A stretch of 16,502 nt of DNA from an uncultured Alphaproteobacteria bacterium (GTDB lineage Bacteria; Pseudomonadota; Alphaproteobacteria; CAAHEQ01; UBA3637). This document shows, in pieces, positions 1 through 7,052 of this stretch; within the stretch, counting starts at the first letter, position 1, and every line of letters begins with the position of its first letter. A model generated the notes under the pieces. The model was not told the origin of the DNA and ran no database searches. It saw nothing but the letters and a program-made list of their open reading frames with translations. The stretch covers positions 1-16,502 of the forward strand of contig CAMZEQ010000003.1 of NCBI GenBank assembly GCA_947305835.1, given 5' to 3'. Position numbers and translations under genes: made by a program.

Positions 1-207
1 GTCGGGATGGATGGTCATGCACATGATACTGTCGGGAAAAATAAATTACCCGCTCGATGTGCCTTGGTTATGGGTGCCGAAGACGGCATGCGAGATTTAA
101 CCAAAAAATCATGTGACATGTTGGTCAAACTGCCCATGAACCCGGCCATAGAATCGTTGAATGTTTCCATTGCAACCGCAGTGGCCATGTACGAATGGAT
201 GCGTTAA
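1..207 (+). CDS. rlmB: TrmH/SpoU-family rRNA 2'-O-methyltransferase, C-terminal fragment (RlmB-like)
   Basis: This is the last 68 codons of a gene that starts before the window; the frame is open from base 1 to the TAA at 205-207. The SpoU methyltransferase motifs are visible: ALVMGAEDGMRDLTK (motif 2, SAM-binding knot) and LVKLPMNPAIESLNVSIATAVAMYE (motif 3, with the ESLNVS signature). Enzymes of this family use SAM to methylate a 2'-hydroxyl, in RlmB on G2251 of 23S rRNA, and have a trefoil-knot fold. Without the N-terminal substrate-binding domain the RlmB assignment over another TrmH-family member is inference from the general motif style. The stop overlaps the stop of the convergent rpoH gene by 4 bp (TTAA), and no terminator lies between them. 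Confidence 0.85.
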   Translation, partial: VGMDGHAHDTVGKNKLPARCALVMGAEDGMRDLTKKSCDMLVKLPMNPAIESLNVSIATAVAMYEWMR

Positions 208-1082
208 ATAAAAGCCAATTTTTGGGCTTTGTCCTGAATTGATTTACGCACTTTTTCCAAAGCTTTTGTTTCGATTTGGCGCACGCGCTCACGACTGATG
301 TTCAATTCGGCCCCCAGATCTTCCAAAGTGGTTGCATGTTCGGCCAAATACCGGCAACCCAAGATACGTTTTTCGCGTTCGGAAAGCTCATCCAAAGCCT
401 CGGCCAACAATTTCTTTTTCAAATCCAATTCCTGATTGTTACCGATTTTTTGTTCAATTGTTTCGTCGCTGTCGGTCAGCATTTCCTGAAAGCTGGTTCC
501 CGAATCGGTGGCCAAAGGTGCATTCAAAGACGAATCACCGGACAGGCGTTGTTCCATTTCCATCACATCTTGTTTGGATACATTCAAAGTTTTGGAAATA
601 TATTCAGCCGTTTCATCATTCATGGCCGTATCGCCATACAGGCCCAAACGTGATTTAATTTTGTGCAGATTATAAAACAGCCTTTTTTGTGTGGCCACAG
701 TTCCGATTTTAACCAAAGACCAAGATTTTAAAATGAATTCAGATACAGCAGCCTTAATCCACCAAATCGCATACGTTGCCAAGCGAAAACCTTTATCCGG
801 ATCGAATTTTTTGATGGCCTGCATCAAACCGATATTGGCCTCACTGATCAGATCCGCCAAAGCCAACCCGTAATGACGAAAAGAAATCGCCACTTTTGCC
901 GCCAAACGCAAATGAGATGTTGTCAAACGGTGCGCCGCTTGCACATCACCGGTTTCATGAAAGCGTTTTGCCAACATGTATTCTTCTTCGGCCTTCAACA
1001 TCGGAAATTTGTTGATTTCGGCCAAATATCGGGGCAATCCCCCCTGCGCATAAAGTAAAGAAAGTGCATTTGTATTTGTCAT
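204..1082 (-). CDS. rpoH: RNA polymerase heat-shock sigma factor RpoH (sigma-32)
   Basis: The 292-residue product is a group 3 sigma-70 family factor that directs RNA polymerase to heat-shock promoters. Region 2 is clear at residues 71-116 (ADLISEANIGLMQAIKKFD, then FRLATYAIWWIKAAVSEF). The RpoH-specific box follows at 132-139 (QKRLFYNL, close to the usual QRKLFFNL). Region 4.2 ends the protein with a helix-turn-helix (TLEDLGAELNISRERVRQIE). The frame extends upstream to an ATG at 1145, but I choose the ATG at 1082 because it has AAGGA about 6 bases upstream and gives the family's normal N-terminus and length. A 17-bp-spaced sigma-70 promoter lies at 1170-1198 and a possible second, heat-shock-like promoter at 1103-1130. 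Confidence 0.95.
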   Translation of the reverse strand: MTNTNALSLLYAQGGLPRYLAEINKFPMLKAEEEYMLAKRFHETGDVQAAHRLTTSHLRLAAKVAISFRHYGLALADLISEANIGLMQAIKKFDPDKGFRLATYAIWWIKAAVSEFILKSWSLVKIGTVATQKRLFYNLHKIKSRLGLYGDTAMNDETAEYISKTLNVSKQDVMEMEQRLSGDSSLNAPLATDSGTSFQEMLTDSDETIEQKIGNNQELDLKKKLLAEALDELSEREKRILGCRYLAEHATTLEDLGAELNISRERVRQIETKALEKVRKSIQDKAQKLAFI

Positions 1083-1102
1083 TTTATATCCTTTTTTTAA
1101 AG

Positions 1103-1130
1103 CAATATAAGTTTGATTTCCCTTTATCAA
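1103..1130 (-). promoter_or_regulatory. Possible second, heat-shock-type promoter of rpoH
   Basis: Close to the ATG, the minus strand carries CTTGATAA, and 16 bases after the TTG comes CTTATATTG. This resembles the TTG plus C-T-TAT-T pattern I recall for alphaproteobacterial RpoH promoters, and would allow autoregulation. The match is by eye against a remembered consensus, so the assignment is weak. Confidence 0.3.
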
Positions 1131-1169
1131 GCAAAAACCAAACACTTGTCTTTCGAACTAAGCCTATTC

Positions 1170-1198
1170 ATTGTAGCGCAAAGTTTATTCAAAGTCAA
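1170..1198 (-). promoter_or_regulatory. Housekeeping promoter of rpoH
   Basis: On the minus strand TTGACT (1198-1193), a 17-base spacer and TACAAT (1175-1170) match the sigma-70 consensus at 5/6 and 5/6. The start would give a leader of roughly 80 bases before the rpoH ATG at 1082. It lies just downstream of the terminator of the Cys-rich operon, so rpoH has its own transcription start. Confidence 0.75.
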
Positions 1199-1220
1199 GC
1201 GAAAAAACAAACAGATTAAA

Positions 1221-1251
1221 TGTAAAAATAACCCGCGCTTTGGGGCGCGGG
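1221..1251 (-). terminator. Rho-independent terminator of the Cys-rich operon
   Basis: A perfect 7-bp GC stem (CCCGCGC 1232-1238 with GCGCGGG 1245-1251) and a 6-base loop lie 12 bases after the stop at 1263. On the minus strand the stem is followed by TTATTTTTA. The position and T-tract orientation fit the minus-strand Cys-rich genes. Confidence 0.88.
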
Positions 1252-1262
1252 CTAACATCAAA

Positions 1263-2312
1263 TTACGATGAAGGCGGATCGCAAATACCGGTGTCATCAT
1301 CACACCAAACTTCACCCACATTGCATCTGTCTTTGCAACAACCGTTTTCGCATTTTTCCCCATTTGCTTCGTTGCAATCGCTATCGGCCTTACATTCATT
1401 TTTTCCTTCCGGACAGGCGCAACATTCATTCTTACATACTTGGGGCTCCGAGCAGGTTTGACCACCTGCGCCACAGTAAGTTTTACCTTCTTCACATTTA
1501 TCCTTACAACAACCGCCATCACATTTTTGGGATGAATCTTGGCACGGATTATCCTTATCGCACTCCATAACGGGGTGACATTCAACACTTGCGAAATCTT
1601 GGCGATATCTTTCACCGATGTTAAGCGTTTGCAGTGAATCGTCAGGACCCGCTTCCCCACCTTCACTACTTGACGTACATGCACATTCATTGCCAACATG
1701 ACACTTCACACAGCCCAAATTGGCCTCACAAACTGCCTTTTTCGCCGCCATCGGGTCCTTCGGATCAAAAGCCTTCAACACCTTATCTTCCTCCCTCCGC
1801 ACTTCAACATCTTTCCCATCGGCATCTTTTTCTAAATGGCATACTTGCAAACATGTCACGACTTTGCCTTTATATTCTTTACTGTTTGCGTTATATGCCG
1901 TGTAACCGCAACATTGATTTGCCGGATTACATTTTTCATATCCGTCCGTTTTCTCTCCCCCGCCCGGACATGTTATATCGTATCCGAAATCGGCGCCGGA
2001 TTCGCAACACACCCCTCTTTGTTGGCCGAAAAGCTTTTCTCCCGTCAAATGACAATCAGCTTCCGGTTTACAACATTTTGTTTGATTGTTCCCATAGTCC
2101 GTCAGGTTCCGTTCTCCGGTTTCCATATTCCATAAAACACCGCAAAATTTTGAATCTTGCGGTTTTTCGCAATCACATTCGGCATCCATACTTCCTTCTT
2201 CCGAATTTTCCGATGAACTACTGCTGCTGCCGGATGTCTCCGAAGCACTTTGTGCCCAGCTTGTCCCCGCTACCGTCAACATCAACAAAAAAATAAATGA
2301 TTTAAACAGCAC
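1263..2312 (-). CDS. Secreted Cys-rich repeat protein with Sec signal peptide, function unknown
   Basis: The 349-residue product begins with a signal peptide (residues 1-20, hydrophobic LLMLTVAGTSWA, likely cleavage A20|Q21). A Ser-rich linker follows (about 22-41), then a Cys-rich body with 40 Cys. The C-terminal third holds two related modules (about 251-280 and 307-337) with the pattern C-x-x-D-x-x-C-x(6,7)-KC-x-x-GCC-K-D-[KR]-C. These resemble small disulphide-knot modules of extracellular proteins; I cannot name a family. The start is GTG at 2312, with GGGAGG about 6 bases upstream and an 11-base overlap with the preceding Cys-rich reading frame, which suggests translational coupling. 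A CxxCH sequence (201-205) is present but probably incidental. Export to the periplasm or surface and a need for oxidative folding are inference. Confidence 0.8.
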   Translation of the reverse strand: MLFKSFIFLLMLTVAGTSWAQSASETSGSSSSSSENSEEGSMDAECDCEKPQDSKFCGVLWNMETGERNLTDYGNNQTKCCKPEADCHLTGEKLFGQQRGVCCESGADFGYDITCPGGGEKTDGYEKCNPANQCCGYTAYNANSKEYKGKVVTCLQVCHLEKDADGKDVEVRREEDKVLKAFDPKDPMAAKKAVCEANLGCVKCHVGNECACTSSSEGGEAGPDDSLQTLNIGERYRQDFASVECHPVMECDKDNPCQDSSQKCDGGCCKDKCEEGKTYCGAGGQTCSEPQVCKNECCACPEGKNECKADSDCNEANGEKCENGCCKDRCNVGEVWCDDDTGICDPPSS

Positions 2313-4779
2313 CTCTACCTCCCTTACTTTCTGATGCAGCTTCTCGGGCTGCTTCTGTTAAATCCGATTTTGTATCCGGCGTACACGAATTTTTCCAATG
2401 TGCACACCAATCCCCACAATTTCTCTCACAAGGATTACAATAAATACGCCCGGATATATGACCATCACCGCAATCAAACAGTGTTACACTGGTACATCCC
2501 ATACTCTTGGGCACACAAAGATTTGTAGCACGATGACAACATCCCGTACAACAATCACTGTCCGTGGTACATGATATACTGGCACAACAATGATCCTGAT
2601 TACACATTCCTTTTGATCCGCAATCCGCATCCGTTTCACACTTTGTGCACGGTTTCGGGCATTGCACCATACATGTTTTGGTTTCATTACCCTGGTCATC
2701 TTCGGTGGTACAACAACTAAAGCCTTCCTTACATGTTACTTCACCACATTTCGTTTTTTCTTTTTTCTTACATATCCCCATGCTACTGCCCTCTTCGATG
2801 GGCACACAGACAGATTCGTCGTCGCAACATGTTTGCGGGTTATTCGGATTACATCCGTCCACCGTACAACTGTTCCCCTGTTTAATGGTGATAGGGGTAC
2901 ATACACCGTTCACACATCTTTCCTTATCCCCACAAGGAACTTCACACGGCTTTTGGGAACAACATCCGTCCACACATTTTTGGGCACCCGAACAATCTTC
3001 ATCGGTTTCACATCCGCCGGAGCCGACAAAGGTACATTCACCGTTGGAACAAGCCCCCTTTTGACACGTGCCGTTATCGGGGCATTCAAAATCAAAATTG
3101 CACTTTATCTTCTTCTGTTTGCAGGTCCCGTCTTTACATGTCAACCCATCCGCGCAACAATACGGGGCATGTGCGCAAGAATCCCCTTCATTTAAAAATA
3201 CAGCACAACTGCGGCATTTCCCCCCATAACAACGATACGGCGGTTCACACATACAATCATCCTTACATTGTTCATTCAATTTTTTTTGCTGGTCCACACT
3301 ATTATCAATCACACATTTTTTTTGCACAGCATCATATTTATAACAAGTGTTACATTTAATTTTGGGTTGGTTTTTTTTCTTTTCGCAAATCTTTTGATTG
3401 TTGAATTGGAATAAATTTTGGATTTCTTCGTTATCCGGAAACGCCAATGAAAGTGCCTGCCACCTTTTACACGCAGGGCATAAATCCAAACATTGTTCAT
3501 CATCCGGCCTGCAGAATTTATCACAAGAACAAGTGCTATTTAACTTTTCATCCAAGCAATTAACAAAATCGGAACCGGAGTCCTTAAGTCCACCACACGA
3601 TTTAACACGATCAATGATTTCCGGTTGTACATCCAAACACTTTTCCACCAATGAACATGCAGATACACATGAATTGCTTTTACATTCGCAATTTTCCACA
3701 CAATAATCGCCCGCATCTTTCACATGGAAAACCTCCGGTTTCGTTTGACAACGATTGTTGGCGCATTCTTCACAAAAAGTACATTCCAACTCGTCTTCAC
3801 AGGCTTTCGTACAAACACCCGCAAAACAGACCAAATCATCGGCGCATTCACAATTTGACACACATTCTTCACCCGATTTTTTTGCTTTATAAACAGTCAA
3901 ATCCCATTTACAGCTCTTTCCGCCTTTTTCGTCGGATGTACAAATTTCACAATCTTCACAGGGCGGATCACAATCTGCTTGCGAACATGTGCCGTTTTCA
4001 CATTCCAATCCGGCCGCACATTCGCAATCCATGGTGCAACTTTCCCCCAAAGCTTTAGAATGATAGATTTCATTCCATACGCATTCCTTAACCCCTGCAA
4101 TTTCCGAATCCACACAATCCTGGCATTCCTTACATTCTGGGTCACAAGTGGTTTGCGCACCGCATTTTCCCGTTTCTTTATCGCATTTACCGGTAATACA
4201 TTCGCAATCTTTTTCACATTCTTCATCCTTGGACTTTTTATGATAGACCGCCTGATCCCATTGACAGACTTTTAATTCAGAATCTTCATCAGCATCAACG
4301 TCGCATTTTTCACAATCAACACAATCAGATATGGTATCACACGGTTTTTTACATATCTTATCTTTTGTACAAACCAACCCTTTTTGGCAGGGGCAAACGC
4401 TGCAATCACCGTTTTGGCCAATCTCTTGACACTCACACACATCCGCATTGCAATACAGACCGTACGCCGTTATGCAAGGGCATTCATCTGAACAAAATTC
4501 GCCCTTTTGTCCCGTTGTTTCGCAATCCGGATTGTATGATTGGCAGATGCCTTTCAAACAGAACAAATTTTCAATACAATCCTTACATACCGCCGTACAC
4601 ATTCCCCCTTGCGTAACAGTGTGCTCTGTTTGACAAGGAACACAAACATCGTTTACGCAAATTTCATTGTCTTCACAGGGTTTATATGTCTTTTTGGGAC
4701 AACCGTTTTCATCACGATTATATCTCGGTTCGATCAAACTGCAATATGTGCCTTTCGGCGGAGGACATTCTTCACAGTC
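2302..4779 (-). CDS. Giant Cys-rich repeat region: C-terminal part of an interrupted prepilin/Cys-rich protein
   Basis: This open frame of 825 codons continues, in the same reading frame, the prepilin-like protein encoded at 4783-5487; only the TGA at 4780-4782 separates them. Its first possible start codon is TTG at 4737, with no ribosome-binding site, so I treat it as the rest of the upstream gene, not an independent one. From that TTG there are about 131 Cys in 811 residues (16%). Four tandem modules of about 55 residues lie at 133-361, followed by more irregular modules including C-x-T-D-x-D-C and GCC motifs shared with the next gene. The C-terminus is Cys-free (about 786-811). There is no signal peptide in this part. 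Function is unknown; a large disulphide-rich extracellular stalk or adhesin is inference. If the TGA terminates, this region is untranslated. Confidence 0.7.
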   Translation of the reverse strand, partial: DCEECPPPKGTYCSLIEPRYNRDENGCPKKTYKPCEDNEICVNDVCVPCQTEHTVTQGGMCTAVCKDCIENLFCLKGICQSYNPDCETTGQKGEFCSDECPCITAYGLYCNADVCECQEIGQNGDCSVCPCQKGLVCTKDKICKKPCDTISDCVDCEKCDVDADEDSELKVCQWDQAVYHKKSKDEECEKDCECITGKCDKETGKCGAQTTCDPECKECQDCVDSEIAGVKECVWNEIYHSKALGESCTMDCECAAGLECENGTCSQADCDPPCEDCEICTSDEKGGKSCKWDLTVYKAKKSGEECVSNCECADDLVCFAGVCTKACEDELECTFCEECANNRCQTKPEVFHVKDAGDYCVENCECKSNSCVSACSLVEKCLDVQPEIIDRVKSCGGLKDSGSDFVNCLDEKLNSTCSCDKFCRPDDEQCLDLCPACKRWQALSLAFPDNEEIQNLFQFNNQKICEKKKNQPKIKCNTCYKYDAVQKKCVIDNSVDQQKKLNEQCKDDCMCEPPYRCYGGKCRSCAVFLNEGDSCAHAPYCCADGLTCKDGTCKQKKIKCNFDFECPDNGTCQKGACSNGECTFVGSGGCETDEDCSGAQKCVDGCCSQKPCEVPCGDKERCVNGVCTPITIKQGNSCTVDGCNPNNPQTCCDDESVCVPIEEGSSMGICKKKEKTKCGEVTCKEGFSCCTTEDDQGNETKTCMVQCPKPCTKCETDADCGSKGMCNQDHCCASISCTTDSDCCTGCCHRATNLCVPKSMGCTSVTLFDCGDGHISGRIYCNPCERNCGDWCAHWKNSCTPDTKSDLTEAAREAASESKGGRGAV
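3655..4341 (-). repeat. Four tandem Cys-rich modules of about 55 codons
   Basis: Four protein-level repeats share the plan C-x(3,6)-C-x-x-C-x-x-C, then C-x-W or equivalent, then a Tyr/His-Lys segment, then G-[ED]-x-C-x(3)-CEC, then C-x(3)-G-x-C. They begin at residues 133 (CDTISDCVDC), 198 (CDPECKECQDC), 256 (CDPPCEDCEIC) and 313 (CEDELECTFC), counted from the TTG at 4737. The fourth is the most diverged and lacks the Trp. The divergence between copies suggests old duplication, not recent slippage. Confidence 0.75.
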
Positions 4780-4782
4780 TCA
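4780..4782 (-). other. In-frame TGA interrupting the prepilin/Cys-rich reading frame
   Basis: The codon reads ...VDGQG-TGA-DCEECPPPKGTYC..., and the frame is open on both sides (5487 down to 2302). The next protein has ECDCEKPQDSKFC at what looks like an equivalent spot, so the TGA replaces a likely Cys codon (TGT or TGC). TGA is an ordinary stop elsewhere in the window (mutS, lptE, the kinase), so it is not globally reassigned. It may be a nonsense mutation, a sequence error, or, less likely, a selenocysteine codon. Confidence 0.8.
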
Positions 4783-5487
4783 GCCTTGCCCATCCACTAT
4801 ACAATAATTCAATTTGCCATCCCGTGTCGATTCACAATCGCTGACACAAATATTGTGCCTGCAAGTTTGACACGCGCAACAAGGATTCGGATTATCAGAC
4901 GGATTAATCGCATCATCGCATAAAGTCGGCAAGATACCTCTATTCGGTTGATTCGACCAAAACCAAACCGTAAAATTAAATTCCTCACCTACATTTTGGC
5001 ATTCTTTCGGCCTCCCGATTTCATTCTGCACAGGAGGATTATAGGGATCATACCAATCTTCCCCAAATTGAAGGCGCGCCACAATTCCCTGACCGGGAGA
5101 TGTCCAGTCTTTTCTTGCCAAAAAATCACAGGCATATCCTTTGACCTCAAAAACAGTCACATCAAAAACAGCCTCCTTTTCGCTCATCACAGGGCAAGGT
5201 GTTGTCGAATTCCCATATCCGTCCGGACAAAACGCCATAGTCGCCCCCGTACGTGCACGTGTTTCAATAGCTGTATCATACATCTTTTTATTGGTTGCGA
5301 TACTCCGATTGCGTAAGGCTTCCCCGCGCACTAACAAATCCTCATACAAAACATCCGCAATATGCTTACCCATAGCATATCGGTACATCCATCCGCCCAA
5401 CAATGCCAACAAACCGATAATGGCAATAACGGCAATAATCTCCAATAAACTGCGTCCCCGCTGATTTTTCGTGCCGTAACGATACAT
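4780..5487 (-). CDS. Prepilin-like (type IV pilin/pseudopilin N-terminus) protein with Cys-rich tail
   Basis: As read, this gives 235 residues. Residues 10-30 form a class III prepilin signal: a short basic leader ending in RG, then RSLLEIIAVIAIIGLLAL. Prepilin peptidase would cut after G11, leaving Glu at +5 (E16) as in type IV pilins and pseudopilins. A globular part follows with scattered Cys (about 82-210), then a dense Cys stretch (CCACQTC, about 205-211) just before the stop. The start is ATG at 5487, chosen for AAGGGGGA about 5 bases upstream; an earlier in-frame start at 5529 lacks a site. The TGA cuts the frame in the middle of the Cys-rich stretch, which strongly suggests the intact product runs on to 2302 (about 1061 codons). 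No pilin-assembly genes are in the window, so the export machinery must be encoded elsewhere. Confidence 0.8.
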   Translation of the reverse strand: MYRYGTKNQRGRSLLEIIAVIAIIGLLALLGGWMYRYAMGKHIADVLYEDLLVRGEALRNRSIATNKKMYDTAIETRARTGATMAFCPDGYGNSTTPCPVMSEKEAVFDVTVFEVKGYACDFLARKDWTSPGQGIVARLQFGEDWYDPYNPPVQNEIGRPKECQNVGEEFNFTVWFWSNQPNRGILPTLCDDAINPSDNPNPCCACQTCRHNICVSDCESTRDGKLNYCIVDGQG

Positions 5488-5518
5488 TTGTCCCCCTTTA
5501 TTAAGTAAATTTGTTTTT

Positions 5519-5547
5519 ATTCTAAACAACTTTTTTTAAAATTGCAA
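5519..5547 (-). promoter_or_regulatory. Promoter of the prepilin/Cys-rich operon
   Basis: TTGCAA (5547-5542), a 17-base spacer and TAGAAT (5524-5519) on the minus strand match sigma-70 at 4/6 and 5/6. The leader to the ATG at 5487 would be about 25 bases. The -35 box touches the T-tract of the tuf terminator. Confidence 0.6.
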
Positions 5548-5580
5548 CAAAAAAAATACCCCATTTTTCAACGGGGTATT
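5548..5580 (-). terminator. Rho-independent terminator of tuf
   Basis: The stem ATACCCC (5556-5562) with GGGGTAT (5573-5579) encloses a 10-base loop, and on the minus strand is followed by a run of eight or more T. It begins about 20 bases after the tuf stop. Confidence 0.9.
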
Positions 5581-5600
5581 CTGGATTATCAAGTATCAGA

Positions 5601-6791
5601 TTATTGAATAATCTTAGACACCGTACCGGCACCCACGGTATGACCACCTTCACGGATAGCAAAACGCAATCCTTCGGCCATAGCGACGGGCACGATCAAT
5701 TTCACTTTCATGGTGATATTATCGCCGGGCATAACCATTTCCGTACCGGCCGGCAATTCGATTGTACCGGTCACGTCTGTTGTACGGAAGTAGAATTGCG
5801 GACGATAGTTGGCAAAGAACGGGGTATGACGACCACCTTCTTCTTTTGTCAACACGTAGCATTGGCATTCAAATTCTGTATGCGGGGTAATTGTACCGGG
5901 CACAGCCAAAACTTGACCACGTTCAACTTCTTCACGTTTTGTACCACGGAGCAACACACCGATGTTATCACCGGCTTCACCTTGATCCAAAAGCTTACGG
6001 AACATTTCAATACCTGTGACTGTTGTTTTTTGTGTCGGACGCAAACCAACGATTTCAACTTCTTCACCCACTTTGATGACACCTTGTTCCACACGACCGG
6101 TCACCACTGTACCACGGCCAGAAATGGAGAACACGTCTTCAATCGGCATCAAGAAAGGTTTGTCCACAGGACGTTGCGGTTGAGGAATGTAAGAATCCAC
6201 CGCATCCATCAAAGCGATAATGGAATCATGACCCAACTTCGGATCACCGCCATCCAAGGCCACTTTCGCGGAACCTTTGATAACAGGAATTTCATCACCC
6301 GGGAATTGATAGGATGTCAACAAATCACGGATTTCCATTTCAACCAATTCCAACAATTCAGGATCGTCCACCATATCCATCTTGTTCATGTAAACAACGA
6401 TAGCAGGCACACCCACCTGACGGGCCAACAAAATGTGTTCACGTGTCTGAGGCATCGGACCATCAGCGGCAGAAACCACCAAGATAGCACCATCCATCTG
6501 CGCCGCACCGGTGATCATGTTTTTCACATAGTCAGCGTGTCCCGGGCAGTCAACGTGTGCATAGTGACGTTTTTCTGTTTCATATTCAACGTGAGCTGTG
6601 TTAATTGTAATACCACGAGCTTTTTCTTCAGGAGCGCCGTCGATTTGGTCATAGGCTTTAAATTCAGCCTTACCAGCTTCGGACAACACTTTTGTAATAG
6701 CAGCTGTCAATGTGGTCTTACCATGGTCCACGTGACCAATTGTACCGATATTGCAGTGCGGTTTTGTTCTTTGGAATGTTTCTTTACTCAT
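5601..6791 (-). CDS. tuf: Translation elongation factor Tu
   Basis: The 396-residue product is full length for EF-Tu, the GTPase that brings aminoacyl-tRNA to the ribosomal A site. The G-domain motifs are all present: P-loop GHVDHGKT (19-26), DCPGH (about 81-85), NKMD (about 136-139) and GSAK. Domains 2 and 3 follow, ending in VGAGTVSKIIQ. The start ATG at 6791 gives the canonical MSKE N-terminus and has AAGGT about 9 bases upstream. tRNA-Gly lies 126 bases upstream with no terminator between, and the shared promoter is at 7023-7051. This is the tRNA-tufB type of arrangement known from many Proteobacteria. Whether a second tuf copy exists cannot be seen here. Confidence 0.98.
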   Translation of the reverse strand: MSKETFQRTKPHCNIGTIGHVDHGKTTLTAAITKVLSEAGKAEFKAYDQIDGAPEEKARGITINTAHVEYETEKRHYAHVDCPGHADYVKNMITGAAQMDGAILVVSAADGPMPQTREHILLARQVGVPAIVVYMNKMDMVDDPELLELVEMEIRDLLTSYQFPGDEIPVIKGSAKVALDGGDPKLGHDSIIALMDAVDSYIPQPQRPVDKPFLMPIEDVFSISGRGTVVTGRVEQGVIKVGEEVEIVGLRPTQKTTVTGIEMFRKLLDQGEAGDNIGVLLRGTKREEVERGQVLAVPGTITPHTEFECQCYVLTKEEGGRHTPFFANYRPQFYFRTTDVTGTIELPAGTEMVMPGDNITMKVKLIVPVAMAEGLRFAIREGGHTVGAGTVSKIIQ

Positions 6792-6813
6792 TTTTAATTT
6801 ACCTTTTTCATTT

Positions 6814-6845
6814 ACTGATCAGTCAATGAAACCCTTTCGGATTTC
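6814..6845 (-). promoter_or_regulatory. Hairpin structures in the tRNA-tuf leader
   Basis: The minus-strand transcript just before tuf can form a 7-bp stem with a GAAA tetraloop (GAAAUCC-GAAA-GGGUUUC, 6845-6828), followed by the perfect 10-base palindrome ACTGATCAGT (6823-6814). The tuf ribosome-binding site follows. These may help RNA processing or stabilise the 5' end after tRNA excision; the role is inference. Confidence 0.4.
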
Positions 6846-6917
6846 GGTTAATTCGTTTATTAAGGATGTTTTCTCATCCAACAAGGCCTCAAATGGAAAT
6901 TGAAAACCCCGTTATTT

Positions 6918-6991
6918 TGGAGCGGGTGATGGGAATCGAACCCACGTATTCAGCTTGGAAGGCTGCTGCACTACCATTGTGCTACACCCGC
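6918..6991 (-). tRNA. tRNA-Gly (anticodon TCC)
   Basis: Read on the minus strand, the acceptor arm pairs GCGGGTG (6991-6985) with CACCCGC (6928-6922), followed by discriminator T and an encoded CCA (6920-6918). The D-arm TAGCACAATGGTAGTGCA, the anticodon loop CTTCCAA (anticodon TCC) and the T-loop GGTTCGATTCC are all recognisable. It is 74 bases with CCA and is transcribed with tuf. Confidence 0.97.
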
Positions 6992-7022
6992 TTCGGCTTT
7001 CTGTTAAAAAGAAAGTGCCGGC

Positions 7023-7051
7023 ATTATAGCTGACTTTTGAAGAATTGTCAA
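7023..7051 (-). promoter_or_regulatory. Consensus promoter of tRNA-Gly-tuf
   Basis: TTGACA (7051-7046), exactly 17 bases, then TATAAT (7028-7023) on the minus strand: a perfect sigma-70 consensus, as expected for a strongly expressed stable-RNA and tuf unit. The start would be about 25 bases before the tRNA 5' end. The -35 box follows directly on the T-tract of the FadL-gene terminator. Confidence 0.93.
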
Positions 7052-7052
7052 G

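Noticed and set aside
1698..1712. CxxCH (haem c attachment-like) motif, CVKCH, in the smaller Cys-rich protein
   Set aside because: With 40 Cys in 349 residues a CxxCH is expected by chance; there is only one and no cytochrome-like surroundings.
2302..4737. The Cys-rich part as an independent gene starting at TTG 4737
   Set aside because: No ribosome-binding site, no signal peptide, and an open frame continuing upstream to the TGA in phase with the prepilin part argue that it is a continuation.
4780..4782. Genome-wide reassignment of TGA to an amino acid
   Set aside because: TGA ends mutS (as ATGA with the next gene), lptE (as GTGA with holA) and the kinase at natural C-termini, and Trp is encoded by TGG throughout.
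1263..4923. Many open frames of 60-220 codons on both strands across the Cys-rich genes
   Set aside because: They are shadows of the TGT/TGC-rich coding frame and lack start signals; the minus-strand Cys-rich frames have an operon promoter, coupled start and terminator.
5604..6797. Long 397-codon open frame antisense to tuf
   Set aside because: It mirrors the codon pattern of the highly biased tuf gene, is rich in His, Phe and Thr, and has no ribosome-binding site or family resemblance.
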